Part shown: positions 12,083 to 25,210 of the stretch, piece by piece
How the letters are laid out: every line of letters starts with the position of its first letter
How positions within the stretch are numbered: position 1 is the stretch's first letter
Source: Owenia fusiformis
Taxonomy: Eukaryota > Annelida > Polychaeta > Sabellida > Oweniidae
Length of the DNA stretch: 64,000 nt
Assembly (NCBI GenBank): GCA_903813345.2
Contig: CAIIXF020000012.1
Location: 14,998,020-15,062,019, forward strand
Direction: 5' to 3'
Made by a program: the position numbers and the translations under genes
Notes under the pieces: model-generated
Seen by the model: the letters and a program-made list of their open reading frames with translations, nothing else
Told to the model about the DNA's origin: nothing
Databases searched by the model: none

Positions 12083-12161
12083 TACCCTTTGCATTCGTTC
12101 GACTTCACTTCTTAAAAGAGAGCTCCGCCTTGTAGTTTAACTAGACTCTGCACGCAGGGTA
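12083..12161 (-). mobile_element. Tiny TACCCT element, copy B (79 bp)
   Basis: Full-length copy in inverse orientation (TACCCTTTGCATTCG to GCAGGGTA). It is flanked on both sides by a perfect 9-bp direct repeat CAAAATCAT (12074-12082 and 12162-12170). The perfect duplication fixes the element ends exactly. Confidence 0.85.
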
Positions 12162-12553
12162 CAAAATCATTTATAGCGACGAAAATTATATTAATATCGT
12201 AAAAGTCATCAATTCAACTAAAAACTAATTCTGTACTTACACGTTTCTTGTTTTTCCCTATATTTTTGCGTTTTGTGCTTTCAAATACTGATATGGATTT
12301 GTATCATGTCCTCATTAATTTTGCTTTCCAAAGCTATGCTTTATCTTCCCTTGCAAGCAAATCTTTATCAGATGATGTGATTTTTAGATAACACTTTTTT
12401 AGAGTACGTGTAGGTGTTTTATCTGTTCATTGAAATGTTACGTTATCGGAACAAGTACTAATCAGAACTAATCAGTTTGTTCGTTTCCTCTATCGATCAC
12501 TCAGCCTCACTGTAAATGCTTTCACATGTATCCGTTGAAAATATCTATACTTT

Positions 12554-12632
12554 TACCCTGCGCGCAGAGTCTAGTTATAAACGAAGACGAAACTCTCTTT
12601 TAAGATGTGAAGTCGAACGGATGCAAAGTGTA
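12554..12632 (+). mobile_element. Tiny TACCCT element, copy C (79 bp)
   Basis: TACCCTGCGCGCAGAGTCTA to GATGCAAAGTGTA. The flanks (CTATACTTT and CATACTTCC) are only partly alike, so the target duplication has decayed. Only 392 bp from copy B and in the opposite orientation. Confidence 0.75.
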
Positions 12633-15441
12633 CATACTTCCCAATAAATCAGAAATAAACTTTGTCAAATATTGTTTGACACTCAGGGGAAATCTCAAAA
12701 ATAATGTCAGACAATCTATTACTGTTCTTACTCTCGAAACGGTCGTCAATGTCAATGTGTGTATATATTTTGACACGAACCCTTTGAAATTTTGAATTCC
12801 AAAGATTAATACTTTTATATTTGTAATTAGCATACTTCCGGGGCATTACTTAAAGATGTAGAGAAATCAGCTAGCATTGATCCACGGGCATTGATCTCAC
12901 TGTCTGATTTATATCCGAAGTTGTTTACTTTTGAATACCCCTTTCCATTGTGCAACTACAGGCTACTACCACAAAGCTTCCAACCTACAGTTTTTTTGTC
13001 GGAATTGCACTTTCAAGTCTCTCCAGAATAAATTAATTGGGGTCAGGTGAATTTCATCGAGGGACCCCATTGAGGTTCATAGATTTTAAGTATCTATAGT
13101 TTATCATTACAGACTGGAGTGGTTCTCAGTCGATTGTAATCATGTTTACCCTCAAACCCTCATGGACAATACCTCTGTCATATTTTTGGTCAGAGTGTTT
13201 TGCGTCTCATGGGCAATTCCATGGGTCCAAAGGCAATTAATGAACAATACTAATGCCGTTAAAGTTACCTAAAGAATGAAATTTATTCAAATTGTATCGA
13301 AAATATAATTTCCAAAGCCATAAAAAACGTCTGATAATCGAATCGTCTGCAAGAATTTGGATGTCACGTGACCTCCGTTGTTGACCTTACGCCATTTTGT
13401 TAAAGATCACATACACATATGTTTGTATATTCCAGTTGATCCGATTAAACTCGATACCTGTTATAATCTGTGTACAATCTAGGGACGATAATCAGTAATA
13501 TAATCTGATAATTCCTGAGTTTACAGATAACATTGATAACTGCAATATCCTGCTAGAACGAAGCTGGGAACTTTTTACCCGACTTAGAGATTACTCCTTA
13601 GGGAGAAGAGGAAATAACAAGAGAATATCGCCCCAATTCACTTGTTTAGTGCAATGTTGTTTATTATGCTAAAATGAAAGTGCTTTATATGGCCTTTTGG
13701 GGATATTTTGGACAATTTTCTTTAAAGTGACACTTTTAAATCTGGAATTAACTTTTGACCCTTTGGTTAAAGGTATATGTGCGTTGTTCAAAAATTACTT
13801 CTCGAGTTTTTTGTTAGGTGTTTGTTTTATTGTATATTGTTGTGATGCGAGTCTGACAATTTTCTGAGATGCTTTTCTCAGAAAAGAAATGATTATTGGA
13901 AATCGTGACATACCCCTTCGCTGCCATGCCTACAGATTGCATTCTGAGATATCGTAAATTGATGTGCTTACAAGTATAAATACAAAATGTAGAAAACGTG
14001 ATATATCCTTTACAATATGTTCTCTGATTTCTCATCCAATATTTATATTGCATGTAACATAATAATGAGCCTCCAGACAATCGACGTGAGTCACTGTGAG
14101 ACTTATGAACCGTTCAGTGACCTATGAGGGGGAGACGTACCGTACCGGTGGAAATTTATCACTTCTGTTAATGAAATCATTAGTACGATTCCACTGTGGT
14201 AAGCCTCACCTTCTCCGTGTCTGTCTTCCTGGACACGATGCAACAGAGAGAGATATTATAAGTTCCACAACAATTCATATGAGTTTCGTTTAGCAAATCA
14301 ATTTGCAATTAGACTTTGGAATGATTGTATCATCTTTTCAATAGCGATGGCAACGTGAGTAGCCCGGGGAGCCACATCATATTGTTTCTTAAATGAGAAA
14401 CCTCTCGATCTGGACTTGATTAGAATTAACGACTATTTCTGAAGGAATGTGTATCAAAAAGATTATATTGAATAAGTAACAACCATTGCAATATAATACA
14501 CGAAGTATTGATTAATTAAACATCTAATTAACACTCGAGAGCTTAATTACAACTTTCTCTTTGAAGTTTCCGCCGTTCTATTTTCATATCTGAAGCTCCT
14601 ATATATTAAGAAAACATACTTATTGTTTTTCCATCTTTATGTCTATTGAAATGACTCGACATCACACTTCTGATTAGATACAATGTTTATCTTATGCATA
14701 ATCCGTATTGCAATTTTGAAATTATTTGAAGCTGCTGAGGGTGTCAGACTTAAAATGTTAGCTTGTGCTGATGTCTCTGTTTCATGAAAAGGGTGATATA
14801 CTAGAATATTGGCCGGAGTGTAAACCAATCAAGTTCGTGTTTAAGTATTTTCAATATCTTACCTTAGGTGCATAAGATATGGAGTTCCTAGTATCAGGGA
14901 AATATCAATAATTATATTTTAACTTCAAACTTGTATTACCGTACGAAATTGTGTTCAAACGCCCTGTAATAAAGGAGTCTCGTTTCCTTCTTAGAATAGA
15001 GGATAATGTCTCGTAATCGTACAATGTAAATATTTGAACCCCTGTCCCTGTATGTGATCGTACAACTCTTTTATCATTCTCAATGTCTCATCTGTGATCT
15101 TAATTTTAGTTTTAGCTGACTGGAAGATATTCCAAAGAAAGATCAATCATGAGATATTGTCAACTTACCGCTCGTTGAAATATGTTTGTCTCTCGGTCAA
15201 GGGTCAATTCTTCATGGCAATGGAGCCGTGAGATTACGACACTCTTCTCAAAAGTTTAGCAACACAATCATCTTGATTCTCAAGGTATATATTAAACCAG
15301 ATTTTTATCATTTTATATCTGAGACTCAGACTAACACCTAAATTAGTTTTACATGAATTTCAATTTCAAATACGAACAAGCTATCTGATATAGAATCAAA
15401 TGAAGAGTTTTTGATGAAATTGTACTTTACTTACTAGTATT
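12633..15441. other. Intergenic DNA; nothing supported
   Basis: AT-rich. Short ORFs (13814-14080, 14096-14293, 14643-14828) lack recognisable domains, and no repeats with clear ends were found. Confidence 0.4.
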
Positions 15442-15490
15442 TACCTTGCGCGCAGAGTCTAGTTAAAAGACGAATAGCTCTTTTAATGAT
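15442..15490 (+). mobile_element. Tiny TACCCT element, truncated copy D
   Basis: Starts TACCTTGCGCGCAGAGTCTA and keeps GACGAATAGCTCTTTTAA. The right third and terminal repeat are missing. Confidence 0.6.
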
Positions 15491-17210
15491 ACATATTACG
15501 ATCACAAAATCGTCGTTAGATGTTTTGTGAAGGTCACATAAACAGGTGGTTAAAACACCCGTTAAATTTTTCATCATTTGGTTTTTATCACATTTTGATC
15601 TGTCATACCAATGCAAAAAGTAACAGAATAATTAAGTGCTTTTGATAACACAATCACGGGCGTAAAATTCAGACCGAAAAACGGTGAAAATAATGTGTAT
15701 GTGTAGCGTTATCCCAATATTGGCAAATGGTACATAGTGTGTGTATCCTACCTTTTCGGAGCTCTTCACCTTATAACCAGTTAATGAATTGTCAATATAA
15801 CAATAACAATATCATCGATCTTCTGGGATTCCATGAATTTCTATGGATATTCACTTTTGATCTACTTTTTAAAAAGTACTGTTTTAAATTCTGTATAACA
15901 CACTCACCTTCATTTTTAGAGTTGCATTATCCCCCGATATGCAGAAGTTTGTTTAGTTTCGTTGCTTAGTAACAAACGAAAATGACATTGAGGATGACAC
16001 AAAAATTATTACCACTTACTTTTATAGTTCAATTTATAATAAATTTATCCAAAAACTGTTAATGTGCCCGGCCGAAAGGAACACAGACCACGATTGAATT
16101 AAACGCTATTAATAAAACTACAGAGCGTACCCACGTGTTTAAATATCAAGATCCATGTACAGTGAAACCTGTCCACTGTGTCCAGAGAGAATACTTCAAC
16201 AACTGACTAAAATTTATTCATTATTGACAGGTACTAGTATTCACATTTATTGGATTAAAATAGAAGAATCAATACGATATGCAAAGTTGTAACTGAAAAG
16301 TGTTCATATTTCAAGACATTTAACTTTTAAAAGGTACTCACGGATATGCTGTTTTTTATACTTGCACTTTAAATTTTATTTCATTTTTTACTGATTGGCA
16401 CTTGAGTTACACGTAATGGCCAATTTGTAATCTTAACTCATATGTAAACTAAAGAGACTTTTCATCAAACAGTAAAAACAACTGTCTACATAGAGTTCTG
16501 CGTTTAACATCCCATTGATTAAACATTGCAAATAAAGGGCGGTCCATTAGAACTTAAAGTAGCACTTAACTTTTTTTACCCTCAAACAATTCTTTTGAAT
16601 ACTTGGAGCTTAAATTCTTTCCTAGTTCCTACAGAGCCAACCAGTTAAGAATGGGATTCATAATTGTTTAATAAAATATTTATTAATTCACACTATGCAA
16701 AACCTGAGACAGGGAAAACTTTTTTGATTAAAGTTCAAATATTTTTTAACATACGAGGAAACTATCAATTTATGTTTCTGAAAGGGTATATCTCTCACAT
16801 ATCTAATGTTCCCTCTTAATAAAGCATGTTACTTTGTGTACTTTTCAAACTGAGTTTCTCTAGCAAAACGTGGTGTGCATTTAATGAGCTTTAAAAAGTG
16901 TTTGAACTAAAAAAAAGTGAATCTGATAACCGCTGTTTAATGACAGAGAGTGTGTATTTAAAGGATGTAACGACTGAGAATTGAAGGTTATACGGCACAT
17001 TGTACTTTAAGTTATTTATATTTTTAAATATTTTAACCTTGGTGTACTATGCGATTAACTTTTATCCACAAATGTTTTACTATCTTTCCAAAGCTTTATT
17101 CTCTTATTTTTAGCAGACATTTTACTTTATTTCTGGAATGTGTCCTCTTTTCTTCATTGACTTGAAAACACTTAAATATCCCTATACTTTATATGTATTC
17201 CCTGATGATA
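15491..17210. other. Intergenic DNA; nothing supported
   Basis: AT-rich, no gene or repeat with definable borders. A phrase resembling the CAGTAAAACCTGT MITE family occurs at about 16157-16175 (CAGTGAAACCTGTCCACTGT) without a matching partner end. Confidence 0.35.
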
Positions 17211-18203
17211 CAGGGTGACCGGAAAAAAAGGAGACCATTGAAGTAATCAATTTCTCCTAAACTAGACAAGTGCCATCAATGAAATTTTGCATACACTGGA
17301 ACAGTTATATGGAAATTTGTTACTGAAGGTTTCAATACAAGCATTCAACTGGTTCAGGAGCTATGATCATTTACATAACATGCTCCAAATAGGCACAATT
17401 GAGACCAACGCAGAGTTGGATTCATATGGCAAACTACCCTTACATGTTCTGCCCTCTATGGCATTATTATGGCATTACATATAGCAGTGATTGCCTTCTT
17501 TAGGTCAACAATAGTCTGAGGATTGTTTTGGTATAGATTGTCTTTCAAATATCCATACAAAAAGAAATCAGCAGGATTCAAGTCTAGGCTGTAATGGCAA
17601 TGAAGGGTTATCTGACATGTGGTTCATCATCCTGTTGCCAAAGTGCTGATTTACCCAATCTTAAGAGTCACTTTAGGTATTGGGCATAGTGCCATGTTAC
17701 TAAAACCACTATATGGCACAATTAAATCCAATATGGAAACCAAGGGCTGCCCAAAACCTCCTTAGGATGATACTGTAACTGAGTGGGACCACTGAGTCAG
17801 AAGCCATAGGTCAGATAAGCTTCGTCTCCATACACCTCAAATTTGAATCCACCTGATTTCTTTTTGTGGGGCAATTTGAAAGACAATGTGTACCAAAACA
17901 ATCCTGAGACAATTGCTGACCTAAAGGTGGCAATAAATGCTAAATGTAATGCCATAACAAGGTCGGAATATGTAAGGGTATTTGCCAAATGTATCCAGCT
18001 CTGCGTTGGTCTCAATTGCGCCTATTTGGAGCATGTTATTTAAATGATCATAGCTCCTGAACCAGTTGACTGCTTGTATTGACACTTTCAGGAACAAATT
18101 TCCATAGAACTGTCCTGATGTATGCAAAATTTCATTGATGTCACTAGTCTATTTTAGGAGATATTGCCTATTTCAATGGTCTCCTTTTTTTCCGGTCACC
18201 CTG
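17211..18203. mobile_element. Fold-back mariner/Tc1-type element with transposase C-terminus in both arms
   Basis: Terminal CAGGGTGACCGG at 17211 and its complement at 18203, both next to TA (17209-17210, 18204-18205), the mariner target. The inverted repeats are not short: the left arm (17211-about 17590) is the inverse of the right arm (about 17832-18203), leaving about 240 bp in the middle. The right arm read forward encodes PPDFFLWGNLKDNVYQNNPE and on to AYLEHVI-stop, the conserved C-terminal part of Tc1/mariner transposase around and after the third catalytic Asp. The left arm read in reverse encodes a diverged version (ADFFLYGYLKDNLYQNNPQT). There is no N-terminal DNA-binding part or first two Asp, so it is non-autonomous. 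Confidence 0.8.
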
Positions 18204-18205
18204 TA

Positions 18206-19077
18206 TCAAACAAATAAAAAGAAATTTAGGAATCATTTAGGTTTACCACATCCCTCCTGTCAGCCTGTCCGCCGCTTGCAAATTTCAATACAAGGGAGCG
18301 TTGGTATCGCGATTTGTTGGAATCAGTTATCTAGCTTTATTTCGAAACTTTTTATCATATATCTACTTGTCTACATCAGTTAGCTAGTTAACTTACCAGC
18401 TACAGGAATAAATTGTAGATTGTTATTTCCGTTTTATTTATAGTGATACTTCACTGTCCGTACCTTCAATATCCTTTGCATTCAATCGGTGTAAAGAATG
18501 ACGATCAATGACTCACGGCATGTGGTTAAAAGTACTGACTGATATCCTCTATCCACAGACGCTATATCCCCATAGTTCCCTCGGTAGTTCAGTCAAATAC
18601 TGTAAGATATTGGGATACGTAATCGGGTGCAACATAAAAGGTCAGTTTATATAATATCAACTCGTATTTCATACAATATAAAACAACAAAACAGTGTATT
18701 CTTAATCCCATTGACGTATGTCTAAAAATAACAAATGTATAAGACATTTGATATCTTAAATCTGTTATTCTGTTATTGAAAGAATGGACGATCAATGGAA
18801 TTTGGGTTTGCAACAATGACCATTTACAACTATGATAACAGTTTATTCGACTTATTGTGGATTATGAGGTGCTTTTGTTTGTCTTTTATCTGGATTTGGC
18901 AAGAGCTTCTGGTCTATTTCGCTTCTGGCCGGAGGTAGTTGTTTCTTTTGGCAGAACTTTCAGTTGAAATCCATCAACGCTTTCCACTGGCTCTAATAAG
19001 ATGGGACAACAGAAATCTCGTTTAACTTTTAAGTCCAACATACACCAATTGGGCAAAATTCAGCAAAATCTCCTTGC
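18206..19077. other. Intergenic DNA; nothing supported
   Basis: No gene, tandem repeat or paired termini recognised. The short minus-strand ORF at 18589-18816 has no family content. Confidence 0.35.
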
Positions 19078-19086
19078 CCCATGAAG

Positions 19087-19170
19087 TACCCTGCGTGCAG
19101 AGTCTAGTTAAACTACACTCGAAGACGAAGCTCTCTTTTAAGAAGTGAAGTCAAACGAATGCAAAGGGTA
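19087..19170 (+). mobile_element. Tiny TACCCT element, copy E (84 bp)
   Basis: Starts TACCCTGCGTGCAGAGTCTA and ends CGAATGCAAAGGGTA, so the terminal inverted repeat is TACCCT(T/G). It is flanked by a perfect 9-bp direct repeat CCCATGAAG (19078-19086 and 19171-19179). This is the best reference copy of the family. Confidence 0.88.
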
Positions 19171-19179
19171 CCCATGAAG

Positions 19180-20956
19180 TCACACGAAGTATTAATACTT
19201 GTAGATGTGTCATAAACAATACCAAGAAATTACAATCAAGAAACCGACATTATTGCAAATGATGGAATGTATGAACTTCAATCTCAACTTTGGCAAATGT
19301 ACCCTAATTGCCATCGTGGTAGGCAACGCCCTCTCCATCTCTTTCCTTCTGGAAAAAGAGAGAGAGATGCTGTGAGTATCAGAATGCCTCATTTCCAGCG
19401 CCAAGTACACTGGGGGGATGCAAATGAAGCTCTCTTTTAGACAATTAAAATGAAAGTATTGAAAATATCTCTTCATCCTTGCCCAAATACATTCTAGTAT
19501 CAAGAATAGATTTACAGAATTAATTCCATTGACATTTTTAATCATATGATTAATAATAGCCTACATCAAGCAAGGTAAACAGAATTTTTTGAGTACCATT
19601 TGCTGTAGTAGTATCAAATTTGCATCTGTCATGTTTGTAAAAGACAGATTCACCAACATGTACCATAAGTATTAGACTCTCCGACGCTCTGGCCCTCAGC
19701 CGGTTCTTATTAATTAAAGATAACTCAAAATTACTGATGCCGATCGTAACAATATTATATCACAAGGGTAGACTTACTCACAGGTAATCAACACAGGTAG
19801 CGAGCAGGTGCTCGAATCATGATCGAACTGACATTTCATGCCGTAATGGAACATTCACTAATTCACATTGTTTAGGATTGCAAAATGATTGTTTGATTGT
19901 TTAGCATTACCCTGATTGCTGCCACGCGTTTTGTGACACACGCACGCGCGTGATATTGCAGAATTACGAACGATAATCATTTTTGAGTAAAATGAGGGAC
20001 GTAACATTAACCCCGGAACATTAAATTTCGGAATGGGACTCACCATTTTCTGAAAAAATATTTTGTCCGTTCGGATTTTTGAACTGTAAATGAGTCTTAG
20101 GGACTTTTTAGGCTTGGTTGAAAACATTGACTGGTAGGGTAAATTATTAGTATTAGATTCTAAGAGAGAATGTCCAAATTAAGAGTAGGTCCAATGTTTT
20201 CTAAGGAAAAACCGGGGGAAACGCCCTGGTCGGAGCAAAAAGGTGAGGACCCCCTCCCAATAATGGTACATCCTTCCAAACAAAAATCAGAAAATAATTA
20301 AGTGTGTAAATTAACACAATGGCGTCCTAAGTAAACCCACTGTTCATATTGAATTAATTAATGAACTACTGGTTAAAGGTAGAGGTAGAGGATAAAGCTA
20401 TTTCATTAATTAAAACTGAACATACCAAAACAAATATTATTTTTCATTTCCGAATGATAAATGGCTCCAAAATTTTGCTATGATTTCTATTATTTTACAC
20501 TATAGTATTTTTATTCCTTGCTCCATTATTTTGCGATAACATTTCCCAGTATGTAACAAAAAATCAAGACCACAATCTCATAAGAACATTTTTGTCAAAT
20601 TATAAAAAATCAACAATATTTTCTAAAGTCTTATGGTAGTCAATCCCTTCACACATTAACATATTAACAATTGTATAAGTATTAATCAATTAATGAATAA
20701 ATGACATGAGCTTAGTTTTAAATGTAAAAATATGATCATTTAGAGGATATCCTATGATTTTGAGGAACATTTTTATCTTCGAGGTAATATTAATATCTGC
20801 ACGAGAGAGCAAAGCGAACGAGTGCATATCAATATCACCGAGTAGATTAAAATGATATTCTGAAAAAATCATAGGATGTTCTTATTAATATTATCCTACA
20901 CTACAAGGAGTGTACTAAATGTTTAAAGAGAGAATCAGATATAGCGAGCAGGCTAA
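19180..20956. other. Intergenic DNA with a small inverted repeat at 20737-20885
   Basis: No gene supported. AGGATATCCTATGATTTT near 20743 is matched in inverse by AAAAATCATAGGATGTTC near 20865-20882, suggesting a small degraded MITE. A fragment of the tiny TACCCT family (GAAGCTCTCTTTTAG) lies near 19426-19440. Confidence 0.4.
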
Positions 20957-21048
20957 ACTAAAAATTGTTTCAATTTTAGAATATTTTTGGCTCATGTCAT
21001 TCCTTGTCATGTCTATTTTCTAAAAATCAGAAAAGTGCATACTTTATT

Positions 21049-22676
21049 TATTTTATTTTTTTTTATTCATAGAATTTATTTTACAAATACATAACGTACA
21101 TAAACATTATACACTTGTAGTGGCTTTGCTGAAGGCATTATCAGCCACTTGATTTATAATTGCAGGGTGAAGAAAAAAGAAACATTTAAATATGGACTCA
21201 AGAGTGAAGTGAGTGGTGGCAGGGAAACCTACACTCCCCTCCATAAGTTTGGCAACCTTTTTTCCCCCATTGAACTACGTGTTAAAGCCTCTTTACCTTT
21301 GAATTTTTATTTACTTAACCTGCGATGAAAATACTTATACTATTGATGGAAACGTAATTTGACTTTAATTCCAATACCTCCAAATTTTCTCAATTTTTTT
21401 CCTCAATTACAGTAGGTCGAAAATTGATGATGAATTTGATGAATTTTTGAAAATCGACATTTCCATGTTAACCAATGGGAAATGGTAGGTTTGCCGCAAG
21501 TCATATGACAGAATATCCATCCATCTGAGTCCTTGCAAAAAATACGAGTTAGGCAGGTAATTGAATTTGCTAACTTTATTTAACAAAAAATTGATATGTT
21601 TCTTCAGGTTCAACAAAGTTATAGGGCTTTAAAGTCAAAATTGTTTTTCAAAAAACCTCTCCCATTGAAATAACACAGGAGGCGAAAAATTCTTTTCAAA
21701 AATGACTTTGAAGCGCTGTAACTTTAATATTCATCAAATAAACTAAACACTTAGTGTTCAAAAAAGTTAGACAATTCAATTTTCTATATGAAAATATTTT
21801 TTGCTGAATCTTTTACTGAAAAGATATCCTGATTTCTGATTTGCCCCGAACCCTCCATTTCCCATTGGATTACATGGGAATGACGATTTTCAAAAATTCA
21901 TCAAATTTATCATCAATTTTCGACCTATTGTAATTGAGGAAAAAATTGAGAAAATTTGGAGGTATTGGAAATAAAGTCAAGTTACGTTTCCATTAATATT
22001 ATAAGTTATTTCATCGCCGGTTAAGTAAATAAAAATTCAAACGTAAAGAGGCTTTAACACGTAGGTCAATGGAGAAAAAAGGTTGCCAAACTTATGGAGG
22101 GGAGTGTACACATTTGCACATTTTTCTAAAAATGATGCAGTGAGCTTGAGAATTTAGTTAAGTTTGAATCCCCATAAAGAAATAATTCTACTTTGTCCCT
22201 CTTGTGTTTGAATTGAGAATAACCAGATTAAGAAAAGCTAAATTGTTTTCCAACTCTTCTAAGAATGGAGCACGGAGAATACAGGAAAAAATTACATGAA
22301 TTGTTGTTTCATTTGCATGGCCACAAGAACATGCAGGTGAAGTAACGTTTGTAAAATTATGAGAGTATAGATGGGACTTAAAAATTAAGTCACAACGAAC
22401 CTTGTTAAGTATAATTTCTTGATTTCTTGAAATATTAAGTTCAGAGGATCGAATAATTGAATTAGATAACTCTTTCTTTGCCCTTGACTTAAATATACTT
22501 AAATTTTCAGCTTCTATGAGGGGCTTTGAAAGGGTATTCCAATCTATCATTGCTTGTAAAATACAGGATCGATGTGAAAATGATGTAATTTTTGTTGGGA
22601 TTTGGAATGGAGCAATTCGTCGAACATTAACTGTATGATGTCTACGAAATCTTTGGAAAATACTTATACTTTATAC
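21049..22676 (-). mobile_element. 5'-truncated LINE with 13-bp target duplication
   Basis: A perfect 13-bp direct repeat TGCATACTTTATT lies at 21036-21048 and 22677-22689. On the minus strand the right part encodes the end of a LINE ORF2 (about 22196-22660): RRHHTVNVRRIAPFQIPTKI, WNTLSKPLIEAENLSIFKSR and ACSCGHANETTIHVIFSC, the C-x-C-G...H...C tail of non-LTR reverse transcriptases. The left end has an A/T-rich tail (TTTATTTTATTTTTTTTTAT), which is the 3' tail of a minus-strand insertion. About 880 bp of the span belongs to a later palindromic element (21232-22106), so the LINE itself is only about 750 bp. Confidence 0.8.
21232..22106. mobile_element. Palindromic MITE nested in the LINE (CACTCCCCTCC ends, TA target)
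   Basis: Left end TA-CACTCCCCTCCATAAGTTTG, right end is the exact inverse followed by TA (22107-22108). The arms are about 260 bp each (21232-about 21490 and about 21850-22106) and pair with few differences. The inner part (about 360 bp) is AT-rich. TA flanks and this terminus are typical of the Tc1/mariner superfamily, but no transposase fragment was recognised. Confidence 0.75.
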
Positions 22677-22960
22677 TGCATACTTTATTCCAGGAAAACA
22701 AAGGATTTTTACAATAATGTATTATTTTTCTATAAGAATGGTAACCATTCTTATTATTTGGGAGAATTTAAACATTTGTCACTCAGTTTTGCACTTTGAA
22801 TCATTAATAACTTCACCAATTTATAACATATTGTGAATCTTTTGGGAGATATTGTATTTGATATTGCAAGGAATAGGTCAATTATACATGTTGCTTGTAA
22901 TTTTGTCACCCCCTATAGATCAGATTCTGCCTTTAATATCATTTCAAAATGAATTTCATG

Positions 22961-25210
22961 CCAAATTTCAATTTGGCGGGAAATCCATACTCGTTTCCCA
23001 GTTTGATTTTGAAAACATCATATCTTGGAAATCCAAGATGCGGGAAATCAACAAGCGGAGTATATCGTCACTATATCCTCCGCATATTGGGTTTTCCGGA
23101 GTATATCGTGGCGATATCCCCCGGTTATTCATTTTGCCAATAGATATCAAATTTATTTTTTAATGTTATCATACATTTAGCACACTAAGTGTAGGATAAT
23201 TCATGTTACCTTGATCATTTCCACATCCAATATTTATTTTCCAATTCAATGCTACCAGAATGATCAATCAATAATATGAATATCAATAAATGATCGCTTT
23301 TAATAATAACCAAATTACAAAAATATTCCTACCTGTAAATTTCATCTTTACAATTTCCACTTTTCACATCCAACACTGATTTCCTTGTTTCTGTTTCTAG
23401 AATCCATAGACATGTGCATTACATCACCTATTATGGACTTCAGCTGTCTATGGGGCCTCCGTAATTATATTGTACAAGATTTCAAACGCTACGAGGCCAG
23501 TGTTAAGTCAGATTTCTTCATCGATATTACGTGTATTACTGGCTACCAATCCCGTAACGTTTATAATGCCATTAATAATTCCAAATATTTTGATCATAAA
23601 TCCAATAAATGTTACCGCAAGCATTTGTAGGTTTTCCTCCACCAAGGAACGCTTATTGCAGTTTAATACACATGAATAATTTATACAAATAATTCCTGTT
23701 CAACAAAATCAGTGTCACGTCACTACAAACCAGCAGCACATACCCTTTGCAAGACCTTAACCCTGTCTAGTGTCTACACTCTTCAGTATTAAAGTTATGA
23801 TTTAACCTTGTCTTTTTAAATGAATGTATTTGCTTTCCATCATTACCTGTAATTTATAAGTAATACTTTATAAACGATGCCTTGTATTTTTGTTTTGTTA
23901 TTTGATAGTTCATTTTTTACATCATATGTTGTCTAGTAATTTTTTGTCAACATTTGTCACTTTATAAGGATATGAAGTCGGAAAATCTCACTAATATATT
24001 TTTGGCTTTTATGACATTCATTAAAATATTCAAACTTCGATAATATTTCTTGAAAGATGCATTTGTGAGCATTAATATCCCAAAAATATGAAATTATCTT
24101 TGATAGTCAGAGTGTATTGTGGCTAGCTGATATAGACTCAGGGTAGCCAGTATATTTTTTCCCTGTTTTGTGGCATATTATGTCTCGATCAATAATTACA
24201 TGTACTAATATAATAATATTAATATTTTACCTACAATCATCAAATTACAATTCATGGATTTTTTTCTATATTCTGTTGTTTTCACCTGCTGACTTTGCCA
24301 CTTGTCAGTCTCTGTTCGTCTGCTACACAATTATGACACTGATTTAGAGATAAGCCGCTGTAAAATATGTTCATTTCATTTCGGCGTCATACGATGCTCT
24401 AATTTGTGTTTTTTTAATTTGGGATTTTTCCATTTACATGCTACCAACTATCTTTTACAAGCCATTGACAAAACAATCAGCATTTTGAGCCTATATGCTG
24501 ACATTTTCAATCATTAGAATTCATGAAAAGTTCATATTTGGATAAAACATCCTTTATAATAGAGTTTTAGTACATTTTACTTACTTCAATTATTGAAGGT
24601 AAATCTAAGGATAACACTATTTAAAAACAAGCCATATACTTAATTCACCCAATAGAACTTCTACTTAACCCCATAGGGTCTAACGATCTCTTAAAACAAC
24701 ACATGAATAAACTTGAATTAAACTTTTACTTTGAAAGAGTTAATGCATTTTTGCATAACATTTAAAAGTACAGGTGTTATGTCACCCATAGCTTTGTAAA
24801 TTGACTTTTACAATAAAACTGTCTGGATGTTTTGCAAACTGTAAAAACATCAATAATGATGTGTTGTCAGGATTATGTGACGTGGTTGTATTTATGAGTT
24901 TAGAAACATTTAGATTGTTTCTCATAGAAACACCTGCTATTTTCAGTTAATTTGTCATTTGTTAGCTTTTTGTTATCAATGTTTGTTATGGGTCAAAATG
25001 TCAAATCAATTATTCTACACTCTCAGATAATTGTGCAAAATTGTTTTGTCCTCTTTTTCAAATTATTCTTGAAAAAATATTTTCTATATTTAGATAATAC
25101 ATACATTGTACATTTAAGGATTTAAGCCTTGGACTCAGTGCATTGTGTGTTGAATCTTTCCACGAGGATGTTGTTTCCAAATCTTTGCATGACCCAATGT
25201 CATTGGGGGT
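22961..25210. other. Intergenic DNA; nothing supported
   Basis: AT-rich, with several short ORFs lacking family content (23385-23630, 24302-24517). A short palindromic cluster (GTATATCGTCACTATATCC and GTATATCGTGGCGATATCC near 23060-23120) was noted. No exon or paired termini. Confidence 0.35.

Larger units (their letters stand above)
20957..22960. repeat. Dispersed repeat split by a LINE insertion
   Basis: 20960-21048 and 22690-22960 together align with one uninterrupted stretch at about 34075-34390. Shared phrases are CAATTTTAGAATATTT, TCTAAAAAT, GGGAGATATT and CCTATAGATCAGAT versus CTATAGATCTGAT. The 34-kb copy therefore serves as the empty site for the LINE insertion at 21049-22676. The nature of the repeat itself is unknown. 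Confidence 0.65.

Noticed and set aside
17797-18015. Minus-strand ORF containing KLPHKKKSGGFKFEVYGD
   Set aside because: It is the reverse frame of the transposase-derived arm of the fold-back mariner.
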